A stretch of 64,000 nucleotides of DNA, taken from assembly GCA_041890495.1 (NCBI GenBank), contig CP169086.1:744001-808000 (forward strand). The letters are read 5' to 3'. How positions within the stretch are numbered: the first letter of the stretch is position 1; each line of letters starts with the position of its first letter. The DNA comes from Escherichia boydii (GTDB lineage Bacteria > Pseudomonadota > Gammaproteobacteria > Enterobacterales > Enterobacteriaceae). Made by a program: the position numbers and the translations under genes. The notes under the pieces are model-generated. The model searched no databases, was not told the DNA's origin, and was given only the letters and a program-made list of their open reading frames with translations. Positions 8,222-15,416 of this stretch are shown in pieces.

Positions 8222-9144
8222 AGAATCAAGCGCATCCGATTATTGTCGTCAAACGACGCAAAGCCAAAAGCCACGGGGCAGCACATGGAGCGTGGAAGAT
8301 TGCTTATGCCGACTTTATGACTGCGATGATGGCCTTTTTTCTGGTGATGTGGCTGATCTCCATCTCCAGCCCAAAAGAGCTGATTCAGATTGCGGAGTAC
8401 TTCCGGACTCCACTGGCGACTGCGGTTACGGGCGGCGATCGCATTTCTAATAGTGAAAGCCCAATTCCCGGCGGTGGTGATGATTACACCCAAAGCCAGG
8501 GGGAAGTGAATAAGCAGCCGAACATCGAAGAGCTGAAAAAACGCATGGAGCAAAGTCGATTGCGGAAATTGCGGGGTGATCTCGACCAGTTGATAGAGTC
8601 CGATCCGAAACTGCGGGCGTTACGTCCCCATCTCAAAATCGATCTGGTCCAGGAAGGTCTACGTATTCAGATCATCGATAGCCAGAATCGCCCGATGTTT
8701 AGAACCGGCAGTGCCGATGTCGAACCCTATATGCGCGACATTCTGCGCGCCATTGCGCCTGTACTGAACGGTATTCCCAACCGTATTAGCCTTTCAGGTC
8801 ATACCGATGATTTCCCCTACGCCAGCGGTGAGAAAGGATATAGCAACTGGGAGCTTTCTGCCGATCGGGCCAATGCATCCCGCCGCGAACTGATGGTCGG
8901 AGGGTTGGATAGCGGCAAAGTGTTACGTGTCGTCGGCATGGCGGCAACGATGCGCTTAAGCGATCGCGGACCTGATGATGCCGTCAACCGTCGCATCAGC
9001 CTGCTGGTACTGAACAAACAAGCCGAACAGGCCATTTTGCATGAAAACGCCGAAAGCCAGAATGAGCCAGTAAGCGCCCTGGAAAAACCTGAGGTTGCAC
9101 CACAGGTCAGTGTTCCCACAATGCCATCAGCCGAACCGAGGTGA
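8218..9144 (+). CDS. motB: Flagellar stator protein MotB
   Basis: A 308-residue protein with one N-terminal membrane helix holding the proton-binding Asp32 (YADFMTAMMAFFLVMWL). A plug/linker region follows, then a C-terminal OmpA-like domain (LSGHTDDFPY...RRISLLVL) that anchors the stator to peptidoglycan. It is translationally coupled to motA. It is K-12-like. cheA begins four bases after its stop. Confidence 0.97.
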   Translation: MKNQAHPIIVVKRRKAKSHGAAHGAWKIAYADFMTAMMAFFLVMWLISISSPKELIQIAEYFRTPLATAVTGGDRISNSESPIPGGGDDYTQSQGEVNKQPNIEELKKRMEQSRLRKLRGDLDQLIESDPKLRALRPHLKIDLVQEGLRIQIIDSQNRPMFRTGSADVEPYMRDILRAIAPVLNGIPNRISLSGHTDDFPYASGEKGYSNWELSADRANASRRELMVGGLDSGKVLRVVGMAATMRLSDRGPDDAVNRRISLLVLNKQAEQAILHENAESQNEPVSALEKPEVAPQVSVPTMPSAEPR

Positions 9145-9148
9145 CAGC

Positions 9149-11185
9149 GTGAGCATGGATATAAGCGATTTTTATCAGACATTTTTTGATGAAGCGGACG
9201 AACTGTTGGCTGACATGGAGCAGCATTTGCTGGTTTTGCAGCCGGAAGCGCCAGATGCCGAACAATTGAATGCCATCTTTCGGGCTGCCCACTCGATCAA
9301 AGGAGGGGCAGGAACTTTTGGCTTCAGCGTTTTGCAGGAAACCACGCATCTGATGGAAAACCTGCTCGATGAAGCCAGACGAGGTGAGATGCAACTCAAC
9401 ACCGACATTATCAATCTGTTTTTGGAAACGAAGGACATCATGCAAGAACAGCTCGACGCTTATAAACAGTCGCAAGAGCCGGATGCCGCCAGCTTCGATT
9501 ATATCTGCAATGCGCTGCGCCAGCTCGCCCTGGAAGCAAAAGGTGAGGTCGCTGCAGCCGTTGTCCCTGCGGCGAAACTGAGCGTTGTCGATGCGGTTGC
9601 TGCCGACGAGGCCGCGCCAGCAGCTGCACAAGCGGGCAAACTGCGCGTTGTGCTGTCACGCCTGAAAGAGAATGAAGTTAACCTGCTGGAAGAAGAGCTG
9701 GGTAACCTGGCGAAATTAAGCAACGTGGTAAAAGGCAAAGACAGCCTGGCCGCGACGCTTGATGACGGTATTGGCCAGGACGATATCGTGGCGGTTCTGT
9801 GCTTTGTGATTGAAGCTGACCAGATCGCTTTCGAAACCGAAACGGCTGCGGTTGACGTCCCTGCCGCTGCGGAAGAGGTGGCCATTGTCGCTCAGGCCGC
9901 AGCACTGGCTGTGGCCCCTGCGGCCCCGGCGCTGAAGGCAGTGCCAAAAGAGGCAGCTGCGCCTGGCCGTGGTGAGAAACCTGCCGCGCGCTCCAGCGAG
10001 TCAACCAGTATCCGCGTTGCCGTTGAGAAGGTTGACCAGCTTATTAACCTGGTTGGCGAGCTGGTGATCACCCAGTCGATGCTGGCGCAGCGTTCTAACG
10101 AGCTGGACCCGGTCACCCACGGCGATCTGATTACCAGCATGGGCCAGCTGCAGCGTAACGCCCGCGACCTGCAGGAATCGGTCATGTCCATCCGTATGAT
10201 GCCGATGGAATACGTCTTCAGCCGCTTCCCGCGCCTGGTCCGCGACCTTGCCAGCAAGCTGAATAAACAGATTGAACTGACCCTGATGGGCAGCTCAACC
10301 GAACTGGATAAGAGCCTGATCGAGCGCATTATTGACCCGTTAACGCACCTGGTGCGTAACAGCCTCGACCACGGTATCGAACTGCCGGAAAACCGCATTG
10401 CCGCCGGAAAATCCCCGGTCGGCAACCTGATCCTCTCTGCGGAACACCAGGGCGGGAACATCTGCATCGAAGTGACCGATGACGGCGCGGGTCTTAACCG
10501 CGAGCGCATCCTGGCAAAAGCGATTTCGCAGGGGATGGCGGTCAATGAAAACATGACCGACGAAGAAGTGGGCATGCTCATCTTCGCGCCGGGCTTCTCT
10601 ACCGCAGAGCAGGTGACCGACGTGTCCGGGCGCGGCGTAGGCATGGACGTGGTGAAACGTAACATCCAGGAGATGGGCGGCCACGTTGAGATCCAGTCTA
10701 AACAGGGTTCCGGCACCACCATTCGCATCCTGCTGCCGCTGACGCTGGCGATCCTCGACGGCATGTCGGTCAAAGTGGCGGACGAAGTCTTTATCCTGCC
10801 GCTGAACGCCGTGATGGAATCCCTGCAGCCGCGTGAAGAAGATCTGCATCCGCTGGCGGGCGGCGAGCGCGTGCTTGAAGTGCGCGGTGAATACCTGCCG
10901 CTGGTGGAACTGTGGAAAGTGTTCGAAGTGGACGGGGCAAAGACCGAGGCCACGCAGGGCATCGTTGTGATCCTGCAAAGCGCGGGCCGCCGCTACGCGC
11001 TGCTGGTCGATCAGCTGATTGGCCAGCACCAGGTGGTGGTGAAGAACCTCGAAAGCAACTACCGCAAAGTGCCGGGTATTTCTGCCGCCACCATTCTGGG
11101 TGATGGTAGCGTGGCGCTGATCGTCGACGTGTCGGCGCTTCAGGGATTAAATCGTGAACAACGTGTGGCGTACACAGCCGCCTGA
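9149..11185 (+). CDS. cheA: Chemotaxis histidine kinase CheA (hybrid gene)
   Basis: A 678-residue kinase. P1 has the phosphorylated His48 (RAAHSIKGGAG); P2 binds CheY/CheB; P3 dimerises; P4 is the ATPase (N box VRNSLDHGIELPE, G boxes DDGAGLN and GRGVGMDVV); P5 is CheW-like. The GTG at 9149 gives the E. coli start MSMDISDFYQ. Met98, the internal start of the short form CheA-S, is kept. Residues 1 to about 130 match K-12. After QLALEAKGE the protein diverges, with Ala/Val-rich linkers on both sides of P2 that make it about 24 residues longer than K-12 CheA (654). P1 thus appears K-12-derived and P2-P5 donor-derived, with the switch near 9540. Confidence 0.96.
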   Translation: MSMDISDFYQTFFDEADELLADMEQHLLVLQPEAPDAEQLNAIFRAAHSIKGGAGTFGFSVLQETTHLMENLLDEARRGEMQLNTDIINLFLETKDIMQEQLDAYKQSQEPDAASFDYICNALRQLALEAKGEVAAAVVPAAKLSVVDAVAADEAAPAAAQAGKLRVVLSRLKENEVNLLEEELGNLAKLSNVVKGKDSLAATLDDGIGQDDIVAVLCFVIEADQIAFETETAAVDVPAAAEEVAIVAQAAALAVAPAAPALKAVPKEAAAPGRGEKPAARSSESTSIRVAVEKVDQLINLVGELVITQSMLAQRSNELDPVTHGDLITSMGQLQRNARDLQESVMSIRMMPMEYVFSRFPRLVRDLASKLNKQIELTLMGSSTELDKSLIERIIDPLTHLVRNSLDHGIELPENRIAAGKSPVGNLILSAEHQGGNICIEVTDDGAGLNRERILAKAISQGMAVNENMTDEEVGMLIFAPGFSTAEQVTDVSGRGVGMDVVKRNIQEMGGHVEIQSKQGSGTTIRILLPLTLAILDGMSVKVADEVFILPLNAVMESLQPREEDLHPLAGGERVLEVRGEYLPLVELWKVFEVDGAKTEATQGIVVILQSAGRRYALLVDQLIGQHQVVVKNLESNYRKVPGISAATILGDGSVALIVDVSALQGLNREQRVAYTAA

Positions 11186-11204
11186 TTAAGTAGAAGGTAA
11201 TAAC

Positions 11205-11708
11205 ATGACCGGTATGAGTAATGTAACGAAACTGGCGGGCGAGCCATCAGGGCAGGAATTCCTGGTATTCACTTTAGGCGATGAGGAGTACGGCATCGAT
11301 ATCCTGAAAGTGCAGGAAATCCGTGGTTACGACCAGGTTACCCGCATCGCTAACACGCCTGCTTTTATTAAAGGTGTCACCAACCTGCGTGGCGTTATTG
11401 TGCCCATCGTGGACCTGCGCGTGAAGTTCAGCCAGGGCGACGTTGACTATAACGACAACACCGTGGTGATCGTTCTCAACCTGGGGCAGCGCGTGGTCGG
11501 TATCGTGGTGGATGGCGTATCTGATGTGCTTTCCCTGACCTCTGACCAGATTCGCCCTGCGCCGGAGTTTGCGGTCACGCTGTCGACCGAATACCTGACC
11601 GGTCTGGGCGCGCTCGGCGAGCGTATGCTGATTCTGGTGAACATTGAGAAGCTGCTGAACAGCGATGAGATGGCGCTGCTGGATATCGCCGCGAGTCACG
11701 TAGCGTAG
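11205..11708 (+). CDS. cheW: Chemotaxis coupling protein CheW
   Basis: A 167-residue SH3-like adaptor that links the chemoreceptors to CheA P5. Conserved receptor/kinase contact segments are GIDILKVQEIRGY and TNLRGVIVPIVDLR. It starts 19 bases after cheA with AAGGTAATA in front. A start at the second ATG (11214) is possible, but the first gives the usual MTGMSNV N-terminus. Strongly conserved but in GC-rich, donor-like codons. It is the last gene of motAB-cheAW; a terminator follows. Confidence 0.96.
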   Translation: MTGMSNVTKLAGEPSGQEFLVFTLGDEEYGIDILKVQEIRGYDQVTRIANTPAFIKGVTNLRGVIVPIVDLRVKFSQGDVDYNDNTVVIVLNLGQRVVGIVVDGVSDVLSLTSDQIRPAPEFAVTLSTEYLTGLGALGERMLILVNIEKLLNSDEMALLDIAASHVA

Positions 11709-11716
11709 GTAAATGC

Positions 11717-11745
11717 AAAACGGCAACCCAGGTTGCCGTTTTTTG
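11717..11745 (+). terminator. Intrinsic terminator after cheW
   Basis: Arms aaaacggcaacc (11717-11728) and ggttgccgtttt (11731-11742) with a T-rich end. Because the stem is flanked by A and T runs it can also work for the convergent symporter gene. Confidence 0.85.
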
Positions 11746-11751
11746 TGTTTG

Positions 11752-11775
11752 CTCCCTCTCCCACAGGGAGAGGGC
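11752..11775. repeat. Short palindromic intergenic repeat
   Basis: gccctctccc-type palindrome (ccctctccc / gggagaggg) followed by ctggggtgagggca. This motif is a familiar dispersed intergenic repeat in Enterobacter, Klebsiella and other GC-rich gammaproteobacteria, and is not typical of the E. coli backbone. Assignment is from memory. Confidence 0.5.
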
Positions 11776-11812
11776 TGGGGTGAGGGCATCAGGCCTCACC
11801 CTTTTTTTCACC

Positions 11813-13078
11813 TTACGCTTCCTGCTTTACCAGCTCCGCTTCAGCTTCCGCTTCCCGCGCGCCTTCATTCTGCGACAGCATCGCGGTCGCAATTCCATTC
11901 CCCAGAACGTTAATCGCGGAACGGCCCATATCCAGGAAGTGGTCGATACCCATCAGCAGCAGAATACCCGCCACCGGAATGTTAAAGCTTGGGATCGTCG
12001 CGGCCAGCACCACCAGCGAGGAGCGCGGCACGCCCGCAATCCCCTTGGAGGCCAGCATCAGGGTCAGCATCAGCACCGTCACTTCAGAGAAGCTCAGGTG
12101 AATGTTGTACGCCTGTGCGATAAACATCGAGGCGAAAGAGCAGTACACCATCGACCCCACCAGGTTGAATGAGTAGCCAATCGGCAGAACGAAAGAGGCG
12201 ATGTTGCGCGAGCAGCCAAAACGCTCCAGCTGCTCCAGCGTTTTAGGGTAGGCCGCTTCAGAACTGCTGGTGGTAAACGCCACCAGGACCGGATCCTTGA
12301 GCATGCTGACCAGGCGGAATACCTCTTTTTTCAGCACCATGTAACCCACGGCCAGCAACACCATGCAGGTGAGAAGAATGGCAACATAGTAGCCGCCAAT
12401 AAATGAGGCGTAGTTCAGCAGAATGCCCAGACCCTGCGTGGCAATGACGGATGAGATTGCCGCGAAAATGGCCAGCGGAGCCACGTACATCACATAACCC
12501 GTGACCTTCAGCATAATATGGGAAACCACGTCCAGCGCGGCCACCAGCGGGGCGTTGAATTTCTGCCCCAGCGACGCGCCACCAATGCCGAAGAACATTG
12601 AGAACACCACAATCTGCAGGATCTCATTGTTAGACATTGCCCCCGCGATGCTGGTTGGAATGGTGTGTGACAGGAACGCTTTCAGCGTCATGCCGCCAAC
12701 GGCCAGACCGGTATCTACCGCCTCGGTAGGGACCGTCAGGTTCAGACCGCTTCCCGGATGCTCCAGCGTGACGATAAACAGGCCGACCAGAATAGAGAGC
12801 ACGGATGAGCTGATAAACCACACCATCGCTTTGCCGCCAACGCGTCCAATGGTAGAGGTTTCGCCCAGCTTCATAATACCAACGGTGAGCGTACTAAAGA
12901 CCAACGGTGCAATGACCATTTTGATCAGTCGGAGGAAAATATCGGTCAGAAGGGTAATATTATCCGACCAGGCTTTGATGGCATCCGCAGATGCATATTC
13001 ATGAATTGCTGCCCCTGAAAGAATACCCGCCAGCATGAATATCACGATGAAGAGTGTGAGTTTGTTTGCACTTGCCAC
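11813..13078 (-). CDS. Dicarboxylate/amino acid:cation symporter (DAACS family)
   Basis: A 421-residue membrane protein of the GltP/DctA/GltPh fold. The HP1 serine motif (FTTSSSEAAYPKTL), the TM7 unwound region (LPIGYSFNLVGSM), HP2 (SKGIAGVPRSS) and the TM8 substrate helix (GIDHFLDMGRSAINVLGNG) are all recognisable. The substrate is probably a C4-dicarboxylate or acidic amino acid. The TM7 motif, normally N-[ML]-D-G-[TS], has Val in place of the sodium-binding Asp. I prefer the GTG start at 13078 (MASANKLTLF) with AGAGGG upstream; an open frame continues to 13177, but those residues do not resemble the family. It is convergent with cheW and lacks a K-12 counterpart here. Confidence 0.85.
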   Translation of the reverse strand: MASANKLTLFIVIFMLAGILSGAAIHEYASADAIKAWSDNITLLTDIFLRLIKMVIAPLVFSTLTVGIMKLGETSTIGRVGGKAMVWFISSSVLSILVGLFIVTLEHPGSGLNLTVPTEAVDTGLAVGGMTLKAFLSHTIPTSIAGAMSNNEILQIVVFSMFFGIGGASLGQKFNAPLVAALDVVSHIMLKVTGYVMYVAPLAIFAAISSVIATQGLGILLNYASFIGGYYVAILLTCMVLLAVGYMVLKKEVFRLVSMLKDPVLVAFTTSSSEAAYPKTLEQLERFGCSRNIASFVLPIGYSFNLVGSMVYCSFASMFIAQAYNIHLSFSEVTVLMLTLMLASKGIAGVPRSSLVVLAATIPSFNIPVAGILLLMGIDHFLDMGRSAINVLGNGIATAMLSQNEGAREAEAEAELVKQEA

Positions 13079-13178
13079 GAAAAAAGACCCTCTATGCGCT
13101 TCAGATGTAGCCCGCGGCGATACATATAAATTTTTTATTACGACGCGGGAAATTATTCGGCACATAAATTGACGCAAA

Positions 13179-13507
13179 GCGTAGGGGGATACAACTCCTT
13201 TTTAAGTTTTATTAATTTTGTTGTTATTACCCTGATGATATATTGTGATCTCCATCACACTTTAATGGATATATTCTCTCCAGATAAAATAAAAAAGCTG
13301 AAAAAATTAATTTAACTCTCTGTTATATAAGGTAATAAGAAGTCAATAGGACAAAGTGCTTAGACGTTAAGGGGCAGGTGGTCGAAGCGATATCCGTAAA
13401 CTAAATTCTCAATAACCCCCTCAGAGGAACGTTAAGCGGGGCTAACATCTTGAACGACAAAAATAAAACGTGGCAAGGGAACGAAGACGTCTTCTGGAGG
13501 GTGGTAA
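13179..13507. promoter_or_regulatory. Divergent control region between symporter and fimbrial operon 1
   Basis: About 330 bases without a gene. The part up to about 13370 is AT-rich (including TATATTGTGATCTCCATCACAC at 13238-13259, whose TGTGATCTCCATCACA is a perfect CRP-type TGTGA-N6-TCACA site). The half towards the pilin contains a G-rich leader. A strong ribosome-binding site, GGAGG (13496-13500), sits seven bases before the pilin ATG. Confidence 0.6.
13244..13259. promoter_or_regulatory. Candidate CRP site
   Basis: TGTGA-tctcca-TCACA is a full match to the CRP half-sites. It sits between the divergent symporter (start 13078) and the fimbrial operon (start 13508), so it could activate either. 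Catabolite control would be sensible for a dicarboxylate symporter. Inference only. Confidence 0.65.
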
Positions 13508-14080
13508 ATGAAAAGAAAACTCCTTTTGATCTGCGCAGGCACCTTACTGACTGCGACAACGGCCCATCAGGCACTGGCCGTCACCAGCAGCGGCACCATC
13601 GGCGCGACGCTGACGCTCACGAATGGTTGTCTGATAAACGGCTCGCCCACGCAAAACGGCATTAACTTCGGGACGCTGGATTTTGGCACCCATCCTGCAA
13701 CGTTTTCCACTCTGACCACGCAGCTAACCGGTGCCAGCGGCGGAAACACCTTCACTATTCAATGTACGACCGCCAGCTATACGGTGGCGATCACAGGCAA
13801 CACCAACTCCTCTGCACCCGGCACCGTTGTAGGCACGCCGGGAACGCCTGCGCGCTATCTGGTCAATACGAGCAATACGGCGCAGGGCGTGGCTTACAGC
13901 CTTTACAGCGACAGCGGGTTTAACAGCGTGATTGCCAATAATACCGCGCTGCCGATCGCCTCTACGGCCGGAGGAGTGGACAGTTACACCCTCTACGGGC
14001 GTATTACCGGCGGCGGTAACAGCGTGACGGTCGTCCCGGGAACCTACACCGACACGATTAACGTCAGCGTCACCTACTAG
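13508..14080 (+). CDS. Spore coat U domain pilin, probable major subunit
   Basis: A 190-residue secreted protein with a clear signal peptide (MKRKLLLICAGTLL...HQALA). The spore coat protein U domain seen in archaic (sigma-clade) chaperone-usher pilins such as CsuA/B follows: a Cys in LTNGCLINGS, the conserved NFGTLDFG, a second Cys in FTIQCTTA, and the terminal PGTYTDTINVSVTY strand. It heads a five-gene operon and has the strongest ribosome-binding site, consistent with being the main shaft subunit. Low lysine and many Thr/Ser/Gly are typical. Confidence 0.85.
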   Translation: MKRKLLLICAGTLLTATTAHQALAVTSSGTIGATLTLTNGCLINGSPTQNGINFGTLDFGTHPATFSTLTTQLTGASGGNTFTIQCTTASYTVAITGNTNSSAPGTVVGTPGTPARYLVNTSNTAQGVAYSLYSDSGFNSVIANNTALPIASTAGGVDSYTLYGRITGGGNSVTVVPGTYTDTINVSVTY

Positions 14081-14092
14081 TCCCGAACCGCC

Positions 14093-14641
14093 ATGAAGGC
14101 AACTCTCACAGGTCTGCGCAAACGCGCGGAGGGACGCGTGCAGCCTTTTTTCGCGCTGATGGCAGGAGTGCTCATGATGCCCGCGGCGGGGGCGGTGACA
14201 TCACAGTCCTTTAAGGTCAGCGCGACCATTGTTCCAGGGTGCGTGGTGGCCACCGGTAGCGGAGGGCTTCTCGGTACGCTGGATTTTGGCAGCCATAACG
14301 GCGTCGAGAGCGCGCCGGTGAGCACCAGCTTTGTGCCAAACGGGGCGTTATCCATCGCCTGTACGCCAGGCGTGGCGCTAAGCATGAGCATTAATGGCGG
14401 CCAGAATTATTCATCCGTTCGCCGCATGAAGCGGTCCGGTGGAACAGACCTGGTGCCATACCGGCTCTACAGCAGCAGCTCGCTGGCCGCGAACAGTGAA
14501 ATCGGCGTCAACCAGGCGATACCGGTTACCTATACCAACAGCAATAACATCGCGCTGCCGCTTTTTGGCGTGGCGCTACTGACCGGGTTTAGCCCGGCGG
14601 GAACGTATACCGATCAGCTCACTGTGACTTTGTCATGGTAA
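14093..14641 (+). CDS. Spore coat U domain pilin, second subunit
   Basis: A 182-residue protein of the same family as the preceding pilin. The N-terminus runs through about 35 residues before the mature part (LMMPAAGAVTSQSFKVSA), so the signal peptide is long or translation starts further in, for example at the ATG at 14159 or 14174. Domain landmarks are VPGCVVATGS, GTLDFGSHNG, IACTPGVALS and a C-terminal AGTYTDQLTVTLSW. Probably a minor or adaptor pilin like CsuA or CsuB. It starts 12 bases after the first pilin. Confidence 0.8.
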   Translation: MKATLTGLRKRAEGRVQPFFALMAGVLMMPAAGAVTSQSFKVSATIVPGCVVATGSGGLLGTLDFGSHNGVESAPVSTSFVPNGALSIACTPGVALSMSINGGQNYSSVRRMKRSGGTDLVPYRLYSSSSLAANSEIGVNQAIPVTYTNSNNIALPLFGVALLTGFSPAGTYTDQLTVTLSW

Positions 14642-14657
14642 AAAAGGGAGAGTGTTG

Positions 14658-15416
14658 ATGAAGCCATTTTTTAGACCTGTTTGTCTGGCGGGCGCGTTGG
14701 GCATGGTTGCGGCAACCGGCCAGGCGCAGGCGGCAGCCACCATTCTGCTCTGGCCTATCGATCCATGGCTTGCTGCGGATGCCAACGCCACGGAGCTGTG
14801 GATCCAGAACCAGGGGAGCAGCGCAACGACGATGCAGGTGCGCATCGTGCGCTGGAAGCAGGAGAACGGGCTCGAGCGCTACACGGCGCAGCAGGACGTG
14901 GTCGCCAGCCCTCCCATCGTAACGATTGGCACCGGCAGCAAGCAGCTTATTCGCCTTATCAAACAGGCTTCGGTTCCCGCGGGTGTCGAACAGGCTTACC
15001 GCATCATCGTAGATGAAATCCCCCAGCCTGATGCCAAAGCCGAACCCGCCATCGGCCTCAAATTGCAGATGCGTTACTCCATTCCTTTGTTCGTGTATGG
15101 ACAGGGGATCCCGACCATCAAAGAGGGCGCGCATCACGCGCTGGCGGAAACCCAAAACCTGAGCTGGCGCGTGACGCGTTCGGACGGGCAGCCTGCGCTG
15201 GAGGTCAGAAATCGGGGGGATGTCCACGTCAGGCTCAGCCAGGTGGCGCTGGAGCAGGGAGGGCAGAAACGCACGGTTGCGGAGGGATTGCTGGGTTACG
15301 TACTTCCCGGCAGCACCCGCAGCTGGCCCATACCCGCTGGCGTTCGCCAGCCAGAGCGGATGAGCGCGCAGATTAATGCCAGGGACGCACAATGGCAGTC
15401 GACGCCCGTCAACTGA
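14658..15416 (+). CDS. Periplasmic fimbrial chaperone (archaic CU system)
   Basis: A 252-residue PapD-like chaperone with a signal peptide ending near GQAQAA. Strand F1 has the expected pattern (LWIQNQGSSATTMQVRIVRWKQ), and the Lys/Arg-rich GSKQLIRLIKQA region contacts pilin C-termini. A G1-strand-like YSIPLFVYGQG follows. In the archaic class the chaperone has an extended F1-G1 hairpin, compatible with what is seen. The start is the ATG at 14658 with GGGAG upstream. Its 3' end overlaps the usher gene by 25 bases. Confidence 0.85.
   Translation: MKPFFRPVCLAGALGMVAATGQAQAAATILLWPIDPWLAADANATELWIQNQGSSATTMQVRIVRWKQENGLERYTAQQDVVASPPIVTIGTGSKQLIRLIKQASVPAGVEQAYRIIVDEIPQPDAKAEPAIGLKLQMRYSIPLFVYGQGIPTIKEGAHHALAETQNLSWRVTRSDGQPALEVRNRGDVHVRLSQVALEQGGQKRTVAEGLLGYVLPGSTRSWPIPAGVRQPERMSAQINARDAQWQSTPVN

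Noticed and set aside
9892..10962. 356-codon minus-strand open frame opposite cheA
   Set aside because: Low-complexity Ser/Arg-rich translation produced by the GC-rich cheA codons; no start signals.
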